Positions 52,037 to 61,160 of a stretch of DNA of 64,000 nucleotides are shown here, piece by piece. Location of the stretch: the NCBI RefSeq assembly GCF_001545035.1, contig NZ_FCOJ02000016.1, positions 1 to 64,000 on the forward strand, in the 5' to 3' direction. The translations under genes and the position numbers were made by a program. Every line of letters starts with the position of its first letter. Within the stretch, counting starts at the first letter, position 1. The notes beneath the pieces are model-generated. The model was given only the letters and a program-made list of their open reading frames with translations, was not told the origin of the DNA and did no database searches. The DNA is from Caballeronia glebae (lineage in GTDB: Bacteria > Pseudomonadota > Gammaproteobacteria > Burkholderiales > Burkholderiaceae).

Positions 52037-52804
52037 TCACGCGCCCATCAGCGCCTTGGTCGCGAAGAACAGCAGCGAGGGCCCGAGCAGGCAGCCGACG
52101 CCCGTATGGAAGGTCGCGATCAGCGCGCCGTAGGGAACGAGCCGCCGATCGGTTGCGGCCAGCCCCGCGCTGACGCCGCTCACCGTCCCGGCCAGGCCGC
52201 CGAAGATCATCGCGGAACGCGGCGTCTTGAGCCCCATGAAGCCCGCCGCGATCGGCGTGCCGATCATCACGATGATCGCCTTGATGAGGCCCGTCGCGAT
52301 GCTGAGCGCGATCACATCCGAGCTCGCGCCGATCGCCGCGCCCGTCACGGGACCCACGATATACGTGACCGCGCCCGCACCGATGGTCGTCATGCTGACC
52401 GCATCCGTGTAGCCGAACGCATGCGCGATGCTCGCGCCGACGATGAACGGCAGCACCGTCCCGAGCAGCAGCGATACCACGCCGATGAGCCCCGCCTTGC
52501 GCGCTTCGGTCGCCTGCACTTCGAACGCGGTCGCGACGATGGCGAAATCGCGCAGCATCGCACCGCCCATCAGGCCGATGCCGGTAAAAAGCGGCAGGTC
52601 CGCGAGACCCTTTTGTCCGCCGGTGAACGCGCCGCCGAAGTAAGCGAGCACGAGGCCGATCACGATCGCGATCGCCGATCCATGCACGCGTCCGAACGTC
52701 AGCTTGCGCGAAATCAGCGACGACACCCACATGATGAGGCCCACGAGGAAGAACGCGGTGACGAGGCCGTTCTGGATCAAAATCTTGTCGAGCATATGCA
52801 GCAT
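52037..52804 (-). CDS. madM: Malonate transporter subunit MadM
   Basis: 255-residue membrane protein from ATG 52804 (MLHMLDKILIQNG), nearly the usual length. Many hydrophobic segments (AFFLVGLIMWVSSLIS, AIVIGLVLAYFGG) and the conserved GGAMLRDFAIVATAFEVQ. With MadL it forms a two-part malonate/sodium or proton symporter. It is inserted here between mdcE and mdcG. The start is 14 bases after madL. Confidence 0.92.
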   Translation of the reverse strand: MLHMLDKILIQNGLVTAFFLVGLIMWVSSLISRKLTFGRVHGSAIAIVIGLVLAYFGGAFTGGQKGLADLPLFTGIGLMGGAMLRDFAIVATAFEVQATEARKAGLIGVVSLLLGTVLPFIVGASIAHAFGYTDAVSMTTIGAGAVTYIVGPVTGAAIGASSDVIALSIATGLIKAIIVMIGTPIAAGFMGLKTPRSAMIFGGLAGTVSGVSAGLAATDRRLVPYGALIATFHTGVGCLLGPSLLFFATKALMGA

Positions 52805-52818
52805 GACGGTCTCCTGCT

Positions 52819-53214
52819 TCAGATTTCTTCGAGGTGCGGGGCGTTCACGAACGACGTGCTGTCGTGACCGGTGCGGGAAAGGACGGCGATGCAGCCCGCG
52901 CAGACAGCCGCAGCCCCCAGCGCCGACAGCAGCGCGACGGGACCGCCCTTGAGCGCGGCGACGACGTTCTGGTTCGCGGCCATCGCGACGACGACGGGGA
53001 TGTACATCGCGCCCCAGAAGCCCACGCCCGCTTCGGTCTCCTTCGGCAGCCAGCCCTTCTTGTGCAGATAGAGGCGCAGGAAAATCAGCAGCAACATGGC
53101 GATGCCGACGCCGCCGACGTTCGTCTTCACGCCGATGGCAACGCCGAGCAAATCGCCGAGAAATAGTCCTGCCAGGTGGCAGAACGCCAGAAGGGCGGTT
53201 CCGTAGATGATCAT
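52819..53214 (-). CDS. madL: Malonate transporter subunit MadL
   Basis: 131-residue membrane protein with four predicted hydrophobic segments and the conserved text GVAIGVKTNVGGVGIAMLLLI. Partner of MadM immediately downstream. It begins 59 bases after mdcE, the longest gap inside the operon. Confidence 0.92.
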   Translation of the reverse strand: MIIYGTALLAFCHLAGLFLGDLLGVAIGVKTNVGGVGIAMLLLIFLRLYLHKKGWLPKETEAGVGFWGAMYIPVVVAMAANQNVVAALKGGPVALLSALGAAAVCAGCIAVLSRTGHDSTSFVNAPHLEEI

Positions 53215-53273
53215 TTCGTGTCTCCATTAATGAATTTATTTGGCTTCTAGCGAGCCGCTGTCCAAGGCGAGTT

Positions 53274-54089
53274 CTAGCGCCACTGCTCCCGCAACTTGCG
53301 CCGCACCGTCGCGGAGGCCGCGCGATGCTCGCTGCCGAGCCGGCTTTCCAGCCCGCGCGACGGGTCGCGGCGGATGTCGTCGAAGGCGGCTTGCAGGGAC
53401 TGCTCGACGGCCGTCTGATCGGCGCGGGTGGGCGCATCGGCATCGCTCACGCTCAGGAGCTTCCACAGCAGGCCGAGGGACGCATAGTTGTCGATGTCGT
53501 AGGCCATCGGCGGTACGCGCGCCGTGAACGCTTCGAGATCGGCGACCGAGCGCAGCGTGACCCGCGCGGCCGATTCCTTGCCCATCGCATGAACCATGAC
53601 CTGCGAATCGGCGAGCGCGATCAGCCGGTTGGCCTGATAGCCATGCGCGAGAAACGCCCCCGACATCGCGCGCCCGACGATCAGTCCGATCACCGGATGA
53701 CCCGCGAGCCGTGCGCTCGCGTAAGCATCGGCGGCGCCGGCGAGCGCCTGATGAATGCCATACGCTTCCTCGCGCCGTCCATACGCCTGACTCGCGACAT
53801 CGATGACCGCTACGATTGCGCGCTTCTCGTCGTGCTCCTTGTCGGCCTCGATGACATCGCGCACCGCCCGCGCAAGTTCCCACGCCTCGACAAGCCCGAC
53901 CTCGCCGCTGCGTGCGCGCGGGAACGGGTTATCCGGATCGGGCACCACGGCGATAAAACGCGCGCGATGATCGCCCAGTTGCGCATCGGCGACACGCACG
54001 GACGGCGGATAGCCGGGCTGCAACGGCGCGCTGTACGTGAGCGCGTCGAGCCATACCGCGCCGCGCTTCGAAAGCTCTTGTGTGCTCAT
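53274..54089 (-). CDS. mdcE: Malonate decarboxylase gamma subunit (MdcE)
   Basis: 271 residues from ATG 54089 (MSTQELSKRGAVW). The longer frame is not used because this start overlaps mdcD's stop by four bases, matching the rest of the operon. It has the carboxyltransferase fold (GLIVGRAMSGAFLAHGYQANRLIAL). With MdcD it decarboxylates malonyl-S-ACP to acetyl-S-ACP. Confidence 0.91.
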   Translation of the reverse strand: MSTQELSKRGAVWLDALTYSAPLQPGYPPSVRVADAQLGDHRARFIAVVPDPDNPFPRARSGEVGLVEAWELARAVRDVIEADKEHDEKRAIVAVIDVASQAYGRREEAYGIHQALAGAADAYASARLAGHPVIGLIVGRAMSGAFLAHGYQANRLIALADSQVMVHAMGKESAARVTLRSVADLEAFTARVPPMAYDIDNYASLGLLWKLLSVSDADAPTRADQTAVEQSLQAAFDDIRRDPSRGLESRLGSEHRAASATVRRKLREQWR

Positions 54090-54937
54090 GACTGAAACCC
54101 CTTGCCGTAGATGGCGGCTGCCTGATCCGGCGTGGCCTGCACGCCCGGATCGACCTCGGAAAGCCGCGTCAGGAAGCCCGCGACGCGTTCGCTGCGGCAT
54201 GCCTTCGGCCGCCCCGCGCGAAACAGGTCGATGACGGCCGCGCGAATCGCATCGGCGTCGTCGGCCACGTAGTCATCGACCAGTCCCGTGCGATGCCGTT
54301 GCTCGCAACCGGTGAAGCTCCAGATCATCGGACGGTCGCGCGAATCGAATTCCGCGATGCCCGCTTCCTGTTCGATGACCGCCGGGCCGTTGAGTCCGAG
54401 GCGCGCTTCGCGGGTGCCGATCAGGTAGCTGCACAGGCCCGCTGCGATTGACATGCCGCCATAGCAGCCGATCGGACCGGCCGTGATGCCGATCACCGGC
54501 TGGTAGCGCCGCAAGTCGACGATGCCCGCGTGAATCTCCGCGATCGCCGCGAGCCCGAGATTGGCTTCCTGCAAGCGCACGCCGCCCGTTTCGAAGAGGA
54601 TGACGGCGCGCGTCGGGATGCCGTTGCGGTTGTCCTCGGCGGCGAGTTCGAGGCTGCCCGCGATCTTCGCCGCCGACACCTCGCCCATGCTGCCGCCCTG
54701 GAATCCACCGTCGATGCCGAGCACGACTGCGGGCTGCCCGTCGATGGTGCCTTTCGCGACCACCATGCCGTCGTCGGCTTGCGTGACGATGCCCTGGCGC
54801 ATGAGCCACGGCGACGTGATGCGCTGGAACGGGTCGAGCAGTTCGCTGAACGTGCCTTGGTCGAGGAGCTTTTTCGCGCGGCTGCGCGCATCGAGCTCGA
54901 TGAAGCTCTGGCGTTCGAGCAGTTGCTGTGTATCCAT
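54086..54937 (-). CDS. mdcD: Malonate decarboxylase beta subunit (MdcD)
   Basis: 283 residues from ATG 54937. AccD/crotonase-like carboxyltransferase with GIDGGFQGGSMGEVSAAKI and GITAGPIGCYGGMSIAAGL, which hold the thioester and oxyanion. It is six bases after mdcC. Much of the longer upstream frame is noise. Confidence 0.92.
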   Translation of the reverse strand: MDTQQLLERQSFIELDARSRAKKLLDQGTFSELLDPFQRITSPWLMRQGIVTQADDGMVVAKGTIDGQPAVVLGIDGGFQGGSMGEVSAAKIAGSLELAAEDNRNGIPTRAVILFETGGVRLQEANLGLAAIAEIHAGIVDLRRYQPVIGITAGPIGCYGGMSIAAGLCSYLIGTREARLGLNGPAVIEQEAGIAEFDSRDRPMIWSFTGCEQRHRTGLVDDYVADDADAIRAAVIDLFRAGRPKACRSERVAGFLTRLSEVDPGVQATPDQAAAIYGKGFQS

Positions 54938-54942
54938 GATCT

Positions 54943-55251
54943 TCACGCTCCGCCGGTTGAGTTCAGTTGTTCGAAGACCTGCCCGATGCGCATCTGCACG
55001 ACGCCGGGCGTCGCGCCCGAATCGTTGATTTCGAGCTTCGCGGCGGGCAGCGATCCGTCGCCGAAAATGCGTTCGAGCACGGCGTGCCAGAGGCGACCTT
55101 TGCCGTCGACGGAAGTGGTGATGTTCACGACCGTGCGATTCGCCGAGTTTGCTTCGAGCAGCACTTCGAGGTCTCCCGAGGCGACGACACCAACGAGCGC
55201 GCGACCTTGCGCGGGCTGCCCTGCCGGGAATTCGAGGACGATGGTTTCCAT
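54943..55251 (-). CDS. mdcC: Malonate decarboxylase acyl carrier subunit (MdcC)
   Basis: 102 residues. The prosthetic-group attachment serine is Ser25 in VVASGDLEVL, the same number as in characterised Klebsiella MdcC. It carries 2'-(5''-triphosphoribosyl)-3'-dephospho-CoA and shuttles acetyl/malonyl groups between MdcA and MdcDE. Confidence 0.93.
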   Translation of the reverse strand: METIVLEFPAGQPAQGRALVGVVASGDLEVLLEANSANRTVVNITTSVDGKGRLWHAVLERIFGDGSLPAAKLEINDSGATPGVVQMRIGQVFEQLNSTGGA

Positions 55252-55260
55252 GAGTGTTTC

Positions 55261-56151
55261 CTATGCGTTCGACGGATGATTGGCTTCGCCTCGAAGCCGG
55301 TCGAGAAAGAGGGCTGCGGCGAGCAGGTCGGCGGCGCCACCGGGCGATACGTGCAGTTCGACGAGACGCCGGTCCAGAGCTTTCAGTTCGCGGCGCCCCG
55401 CGAGCGCCGCCGCGCCGCCTAGTTCCAATACGCGCCGTGCGCCGCGCTGCATTTCGGCGAGCGCTTTCGGTCCGCCGCGCGCGAGCACGCAGGTGTCGTC
55501 GAGTGTTGCGATCACGGCGAGCAGTGCGTTCAGGCGCGCAGCCGTTTCGCTGTCGCCACGCGAGCGCGAACGCACGAGTTCCGGCAGCGCGACATCCACG
55601 ACATGCGGAAAACCGGCCTGCGCCTGTCCGCGCGCGCCGCCGACGTTGTAGTCGAGGCACGCCTGCTCGCCCTTGTTGCCGGTGATCGCCGGGGCGTGGC
55701 GATCTTGCACGCGTGCAATCGATCCGGCGCGCGCGGCGACCGCTTGCGGCGCGAGATCCAACGGTTCGCGTGCAGCGGCGGTCACGAGCAAACCGAGCGC
55801 CCAGATCGCACCGCGATGCGTATTCACGCCGCCGGTCGCATCGAGCATGCGCGCTTCGCCGTCGCGCCCGATTGCGCCGATACGTTCACGCAGCGCGAGC
55901 ATCGGTTCCGCTTCGACGCCAGCACGCGCCATCTCGATGAAGGTCGGCTGCAACGCGAGCGCCGATACGCACATCAGCTTCCAGTCGAGATCGTGATGCG
56001 CGCCGCGGCTGCGGATATCGACGAGGCCGGGCTTCGGCGCGAGCGTCACTTCGTCGATCAGCGCTTCCACCACGAGCGCGCCGAAACGCTCGACCAGATC
56101 CGGCGCGTGGCGCAACGGCCGCGCCGTATTCATAGCGAGGTTCTCGCGCAT
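55261..56151 (-). CDS. mdcB: Triphosphoribosyl-dephospho-CoA synthase (MdcB)
   Basis: 296 residues, CitG family, which makes the prosthetic-group precursor from ATP and dephospho-CoA. The motif EVTLAPKPGLVDIRSRGAHHDLDW near 30-55 is diagnostic, as is GGVNTHRGAIWALGLL further on. Its ATG shares the last base of mdcA's stop (TAATG). Confidence 0.92.
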   Translation of the reverse strand: MRENLAMNTARPLRHAPDLVERFGALVVEALIDEVTLAPKPGLVDIRSRGAHHDLDWKLMCVSALALQPTFIEMARAGVEAEPMLALRERIGAIGRDGEARMLDATGGVNTHRGAIWALGLLVTAAAREPLDLAPQAVAARAGSIARVQDRHAPAITGNKGEQACLDYNVGGARGQAQAGFPHVVDVALPELVRSRSRGDSETAARLNALLAVIATLDDTCVLARGGPKALAEMQRGARRVLELGGAAALAGRRELKALDRRLVELHVSPGGAADLLAAALFLDRLRGEANHPSNA

Positions 56152-57812
56152 TACCAGCTCCGAAAGCGTGCGGGCGGTTCGTACAACCCGTCCGACCAGT
56201 CGACGATATCGGCCATGCTTTTCGCGGCGAGCAGCGACCGGCTCGCTTCGCTGCGATGGATGCCGAGGTCTTCAGGCAGCGCGACGAAGCCATCGCGACG
56301 CAGCGCGGCGAGCTTGCTCGCGTCACTTTTCAGTCCGATCGGCGTGACGCCCGCGACGGCCGCGATCATCTCCTTGCGATGTTCGAGCGAACGCGCTTTG
56401 TAGAGATACGCGATGCCTTCCTCGGTCAGCACATGCGTGACGTCGTCGCCATAGATCATGACGGGCGCGAGCGGCATGCCGGACTCGCGGCCGACTTCGA
56501 CGGCATCGATCGATTCGACGATGGTCGGCTGCCCGCCCGCCTGGAACGTCTCGACCATCTGCACGACGAGCTTGCGGCCGCGTTCGAGCGGGCTGTCCGT
56601 TTGCAGCAGATCGAGCCATGCGGGCGTGGCGTGCCGCCGGCCGTGCGGATCGTGGCCCATGTTCGGCGCGCCGCCGAAGCCGGTGAGCCGCCCGTGCGTG
56701 ACCGTCGAGGAATTGCCGACGCCGTCCATTTGCAGCGTCGAGCCGATGAACATGTCCACCGCGTATTGCCCGGCGAGCTGGCACATCGTGCGATTGGAGC
56801 GCATCGAACCGTCGCGGCCGGTGAAGAAGATGTCGGGACGTTGCGCGACATACGCTTCCATGCCGAGCTCGCCGCCGAAGCAATGCACGCTCTCGACCCA
56901 GCCGGTTTCGATCGCGGGGATCAGCGTCGGATGCGGATTGAGCGTCCAGTGCCGGCAGATCTTGCCCTTGAGACCGAGCTTCTCGCCGTAGGTCGGCAGG
57001 ATCAGTTCGATTGCGGCGGTGTTGAAGCCGATGCCGTGATTGAGCGACTGCACCTGATGCTTTTCGTAGATGCCGCGAATCGCCATCATCGCCATCAGCA
57101 CCTGGATCGGCGTGATGAGGCGCGGATCGCGCGTGAAAAGCGGCTCGATGAAGAACGGCTTGTCGGCCTGCACCACGAAATCGATCCACGAACCGGGGAT
57201 ATCGACGCGCGGCAGGTCTTTCGGATCGTCGACGATCTCGTTGACCTGCGCGATCACGATGCCGTCGCGAAACGCCGCGGCTTCGACGAGCGAGGGCGTG
57301 TCCTCGGTGCTCGGACCGGTATAAAGATTGCCTTCGCGATCCGCCTTGTAGCCCGCGCACAGCACGACGTTCGGCGTCAGGTCCACATAGAGCCGCGCAT
57401 ACAGTTCGATGTAGGTATGAATCGCGCCGATCTCAAGGATGCCGTCCTGAAGGAACTGCGAGATGCGCAGGCTTTGCGCGCCGGCAAACGCGAAGTCGAG
57501 CTTGCGCGCGATGCCGCGTTCGAAGAGATCGAGATGCTCCGCGCGGCTCACGCTCGGAATGATGAGATGCAGGTCGTGGACGATTTCCGGATCGACTTTC
57601 GCGAGCGAACGCGAAAGAAAATCCGCCTGCTTCTGGTTGTTCCCCTCGACGACCACGCGATCGCCCGGGGCGACGAGCGCTTGCAGGACATCGACGATGC
57701 GCTCGGTGGGCAGCACCATGCCATCCGCGATCGATGCGACTCGCGCAAGCCGGCGATGTTTGTCCGCGCGGCGCGTGGCCCAACGGGATGAGGACTGACT
57801 TTGACTGGACAT
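56151..57812 (-). CDS. mdcA: Malonate decarboxylase alpha subunit, acetyl-S-ACP:malonate ACP transferase (MdcA)
   Basis: 553 residues, the usual length. It begins MSSQSQSSSRWATRRADKHRRL and has the CoA-transferase-like landmarks LPTERIVDVLQALVAPGDRVVVEGNNQKQADFL and VHCFGGELGMEAYVAQRPDIFFTGRDGSMRSNR. It exchanges acetyl for malonyl on MdcC. It is the first gene of the nine-gene mdcABCDE-madLM-mdcGH operon. Confidence 0.94.
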   Translation of the reverse strand: MSSQSQSSSRWATRRADKHRRLARVASIADGMVLPTERIVDVLQALVAPGDRVVVEGNNQKQADFLSRSLAKVDPEIVHDLHLIIPSVSRAEHLDLFERGIARKLDFAFAGAQSLRISQFLQDGILEIGAIHTYIELYARLYVDLTPNVVLCAGYKADREGNLYTGPSTEDTPSLVEAAAFRDGIVIAQVNEIVDDPKDLPRVDIPGSWIDFVVQADKPFFIEPLFTRDPRLITPIQVLMAMMAIRGIYEKHQVQSLNHGIGFNTAAIELILPTYGEKLGLKGKICRHWTLNPHPTLIPAIETGWVESVHCFGGELGMEAYVAQRPDIFFTGRDGSMRSNRTMCQLAGQYAVDMFIGSTLQMDGVGNSSTVTHGRLTGFGGAPNMGHDPHGRRHATPAWLDLLQTDSPLERGRKLVVQMVETFQAGGQPTIVESIDAVEVGRESGMPLAPVMIYGDDVTHVLTEEGIAYLYKARSLEHRKEMIAAVAGVTPIGLKSDASKLAALRRDGFVALPEDLGIHRSEASRSLLAAKSMADIVDWSDGLYEPPARFRSW

Positions 57813-57886
57813 GTGGACTCTCGCTCAGGACTTGAGGCGAGTCTAGGGAGCGGGGGACGTGCCTTCAATCACCTTGAGGATGCAAT

Positions 57887-57905
57887 CGTTATCACCAGGG
57901 TAACG
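57887..57905. promoter_or_regulatory. Interrupted palindrome upstream of mdcA, candidate MdcR site
   Basis: cgtta (57887-57891) and taacg (57901-57905) are inverted around nine bases, 75 bases before the mdcA start and within the 243-base gap to the next gene. The spacing is LysR-like. The link to MdcR is inference. Confidence 0.45.
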
Positions 57906-58055
57906 AACTGTCGAAGGGAATGCCCGTCTGCCGCGCCGGACGGGGCAATGGCGCCGAAATCCGGCCGCCGGGGGTTTTCCCTCGTCGCCGCGCGGATGCG
58001 TGTTAACACCGATTTAAGGCGAGAAAGCGTTTGGCCCATCCGCGTCGTCCTGCGC

Positions 58056-59183
58056 CTAACGTCCCCTGATTGCGTAGAGTCGTGTCGGCAGCGCGATGGG
58101 GCTTTGCGGGTCGAACCAGCTCATATCGGGAATCCGCGAATCGGTGACGTAGATCGTGCCGTCCGCTCCTTGCGAGAATGTGTCCGGCCAGACGAGTTGC
58201 TTATCGCGCAAGAGTGTGGAAATGCGCTCGCCATCGCGCACGCGGATCGCGTGATGTTCTACCGACGACACATAAAGCCGCCCGCGCTCGTCAAACAAGA
58301 GGCCGTCCGCGGGACCATCGATACCCACCGGTTCAACGCGCGCCGAAACCTGCTGCGCGCTCAGTTGCGCGTTCTGCAGCGCGTCGGTCGCGATGCGATA
58401 GAGCGTCTTGCCCTTGACCGCCTGCCAGTACAAATAGCGCCCATCCGGCGTCAGCGCAATGCCGTCCGCCGAGAAGCTCACGCGCCGGCCGTCCGTCTGT
58501 TGCAGCGGCTTGCCGTCGACCTTCACCGTGACGCTCTTGTCGGCCTGCGTGCTCTGGTCGCCGTCGAGCACGCGCCGCGCGGCGCCCGATGTCGTATCGA
58601 CAACGACGATCGCGCCACGCACGCCGGAATCGGTGATGTATACAAAGCGGCCATCGGGACTGATGCGCACGTCGTTGAGATAGCTGCCCTGTGGCGCGAT
58701 GGTTTCATCGAACGCATAGACGTGTGCAACATGGTTCGATGCCAGATCGATTTGCACGAGCTTCGGCGCACCGGGCACGACGAGCGATTGGGCAGGCGCA
58801 CCGGGATCGATCACCCAGAGGTTGCCGCGCTTGTCGGCGACGACGGATTGAACGCACACCCAATGATCCTGCGGCGTGACTTCGTCGCGGCGGGCGTTGC
58901 GCCAGCTATTCCAATCGACATCGGGGTAAGGCCGCAGATCGCCAGCGCTGCCCAGCTCGGCGACCGATATCGGCGCATCCTCCGTCCAGCGCGGAAAGTT
59001 GACGAACGTGCGGCCGTCTGGCGTCACAGTGACGCCGGTGACCTGATGTTCGAACGTCGCGATGAGTTGAAGTTTCGCGCCATCGCCCTGTCGATTGGAC
59101 TTGCTGGCGCTCTCCTGTGCGACGCACGACTGCGTAAAGGCGGCGAGGCTCAAGGCGAGGATGGTCCTGGCGAGCGGTCTCAT
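58056..59183 (-). CDS. Secreted beta-propeller protein of the major royal jelly/yellow family
   Basis: 375 residues from ATG 59183 (MRPLARTILALSL). The signal peptide ends near CVAQ and may be a lipoprotein signal (QSCVAQ). Propeller blades read VTGVTVTPDGRTFVNFPRWTED, LWVIDPGAP, YLNDVRISPDGRFVYITDSG and GADGTIYVTDSRIP. These are the marks of the bacterial MRJP/dopachrome-tautomerase-like group, whose biochemical roles are mostly unknown. A lactonase function is possible. It is monocistronic. Confidence 0.78.
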   Translation of the reverse strand: MRPLARTILALSLAAFTQSCVAQESASKSNRQGDGAKLQLIATFEHQVTGVTVTPDGRTFVNFPRWTEDAPISVAELGSAGDLRPYPDVDWNSWRNARRDEVTPQDHWVCVQSVVADKRGNLWVIDPGAPAQSLVVPGAPKLVQIDLASNHVAHVYAFDETIAPQGSYLNDVRISPDGRFVYITDSGVRGAIVVVDTTSGAARRVLDGDQSTQADKSVTVKVDGKPLQQTDGRRVSFSADGIALTPDGRYLYWQAVKGKTLYRIATDALQNAQLSAQQVSARVEPVGIDGPADGLLFDERGRLYVSSVEHHAIRVRDGERISTLLRDKQLVWPDTFSQGADGTIYVTDSRIPDMSWFDPQSPIALPTRLYAIRGR

Positions 59184-59427
59184 GATCGGCTCCGAGATGG
59201 CGATGTGCGATCTCAGCAATTGCGATGCCGTGGCGACCGGTCAGGCAGTGTCGCGCGTCATGCCTTCGGGTTTCGTCGGATCGCGCCTTTGCGCGGCGCT
59301 GATCGCGTCGCGGCGAGCGCCTACGGCCACATGTGTGGACGCATGCCGAAACGCGTCGAGCACCCGTTCACACACGCGTTGCAACAGCACGGTAGTTCGC
59401 GGCATTGGAGTCCGAAGCAGGCGCTCC
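59184..59427. other. Intergenic region, nothing identified
   Basis: 244 bases between the propeller gene and a short hypothetical gene. It must contain the propeller promoter near 59190-59260. No box, hairpin or repeat was recognised. Confidence 0.4.
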
Positions 59428-59682
59428 TTACTCCTTGAGCCCGGCGAGGGTCTCGATGTGGCCTTCGATTCGTGCTCGCGCTTCGGCTGCTGCCAGCTCG
59501 GGCGTTCTCGCGCTCAGCGGATACACGAGACCGTTGCCCTTGAATTCACGGGCAAAATGCACCCACGACTGGTACCTGAAAACTCCCGATTCGTATTGAA
59601 CGACAGTGACCGTTATATCGTACGTGCGCTGCAAACCTTGTCGGCGCTTGTATTTCAGTTTGTACGTCGTCGGACGAAGCAC
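59428..59682 (-). CDS. Short hypothetical protein
   Basis: 84 residues if read from GTG 59682 (MLRPTTYKLKYKRRQ), which has GGGAGG four to five bases upstream. The frame is open to an ATG at 59790 (120 residues) with no ribosome site. The C-terminal half, SARTPELAAAEARARIEGHIETL, is a probable helix, and the middle is beta-rich. It is basic and not membrane-bound. No family was recognised with confidence. Confidence 0.5.
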   Translation of the reverse strand: MLRPTTYKLKYKRRQGLQRTYDITVTVVQYESGVFRYQSWVHFAREFKGNGLVYPLSARTPELAAAEARARIEGHIETLAGLKE

Positions 59683-59843
59683 GAGACCTCCCTTCTTCAA
59701 TCGGAATACACCTGCCGGACAAGCAGTCGGGTTTCGAACTTCCAACGCATTCGTCGGCGATTGCAAATGCCTTTTTGGAAGCCGTTCCATTCGCTAATTC
59801 GTTGGTAAGGCGACGCCGAGGACGCGCGGGCGCAGCAAACCGC

Positions 59844-60083
59844 CTAATGAGAAGCGATCTGAAACGGTGGCAACGGCATGTCGTCGCCATCAATGAATGC
59901 GGTAGCGCATCGAACGGCGAAATTCAATGCGCCATCTTTATTCGCAAACACGCCGAGTTCGCCGAGCGACGTCGAATTGCCGTCCTCTTCGAGAATCGAG
60001 GCGGTCGCAACGTAGGCCCTGCCCACGCGAGTACAAAGAGGCTCGAACGCTGCCCCGCGGTGATAAAAGATGCTAGTGGTCAT
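59844..60083 (-). CDS. Short hypothetical protein
   Basis: 79 residues from ATG 60083 (MTTSIFYHRGAAFEPL). A longer frame to 60170 is possible. It is compact with a beta/alpha look (VGRAYVATASILEEDG, LNFAVRCATAFIDGDDMP) and two cysteines. It resembles the many small single-domain hypotheticals of Burkholderiaceae in style, and function is unknown. Confidence 0.5.
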   Translation of the reverse strand: MTTSIFYHRGAAFEPLCTRVGRAYVATASILEEDGNSTSLGELGVFANKDGALNFAVRCATAFIDGDDMPLPPFQIASH

Positions 60084-60206
60084 CGATTTATGCCAAAAGG
60101 GTTGTGTTTCCGACCGAGTAGTCGCATTTGGTGCGTTTCGTCCAAGACGGATGTTGTTCTCACTATTCATCGTTCTCTCAGGTTTTCTTGGCCGACGGGT
60201 GATTTT

Positions 60207-60434
60207 TCAATCGGCAACAAGCACTGGTAAACGCGCTAAAAGTCTGCGCGTTCTCGCTTCGATATCGGGCTCAGGATTCGAGCCGCAAACCGCGAACACC
60301 CGCGATCTCCAATATGCGGCACTATAAATAATGCCACCGGCGTCGAATGGACCATCGTTTCTCAACGTTTCGAGATGGGCCACAACCGCCTCAAGGTGTA
60401 AAAGCTCTTTTCGCTGTAACTCATATACGTTCAT
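60207..60434 (-). CDS. Short hypothetical protein
   Basis: 75 residues from ATG 60434 (MNVYELQRKELLHLEAVVAHLETLRNDGP). The N-terminal third is a clear amphipathic helix. The central GIIYSAAYWRSRVFAV is unusual in holding tryptophan and several aromatics. The gene is on the same strand as the two preceding short genes, but the gaps (124 and 161 bases) do not require an operon. Confidence 0.45.
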   Translation of the reverse strand: MNVYELQRKELLHLEAVVAHLETLRNDGPFDAGGIIYSAAYWRSRVFAVCGSNPEPDIEARTRRLLARLPVLVAD

Positions 60435-61160
60435 GGGCTGAATCGCCAATAAGCTAGAAAGTCGTCTATTGCGATTGCTTTGGCGCACACCGCTTTTCTC
60501 TTAGCCGGTGCAGAGTGCGTTGATGCCGGCGCAAGCGCGGGCGCCGCGGTGTAGTGCTCTTCATCCTCGGGACCTTCGGGCCTCCGCGCTGCGTGTCCAG
60601 CCTTTGCACTATTGAAACATGCCAGTCGTTCGCATATTAATGAGGGTTTACAGCAGATCGCTCGATTAAATCCGATCGTTCGAGTTATTTTAGGTAGAGA
60701 TTACTTACGAGTTAGCCGGTTTCAGTCGCGCGGTTTTCGCGTCGATGCTGATTATTCGCGATACGGAATACTGAGCTTCGACGGTTTTCGCCGTCAGTTT
60801 CGAAAAGGTTCTTATTTAGAAAGAAAAGAATGAACCTAGGAGTAACGGAGAATCGGGAGAGCGCGGTTGCGTCTTTCAATATTTTCATACGTAAAGCCGC
60901 CAGCCATCGACGCATGTTTGGAGTATCCAAAAGCCACGGCACAGGACAGATTATCGGCGCAGCGACAGATACCCCGTTGGGCTTGCGACGCTCGTCACAT
61001 GCCTCGTTTCGATACGCGCCGCTTACCCGTGCGCAGGAACACGAACTCGAAGACATCATTCTTGACGCGCTGGAACACATCCGTTCCAACGTCGAGCCCC
61101 GCCTGACCCATGCGACAATTGTCGCCTTAGAAAATACAAGCATCGGGCCGGGAGATACAC
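60435..61160. other. Lower-GC region without a convincing gene
   Basis: 726 bases whose central part (about 60620-60840) is visibly richer in A and T than anywhere else nearby. Open frames at 60612-60833 and 60830-61180 on the plus strand lack a clear ribosome site or family and overlap the GntR start. Only the segment LTRAQEHELEDIILDALEHI (about 61021-61080) looks protein-like, and it may be the tail of a decayed gene. The GntR promoter should lie at the right end. Confidence 0.4.

Noticed and set aside
54086..55660. 524-residue version of MdcD
   Set aside because: The first 241 residues are a shadow of mdcC and mdcB. ATG 54937 gives the family length and usual spacing.
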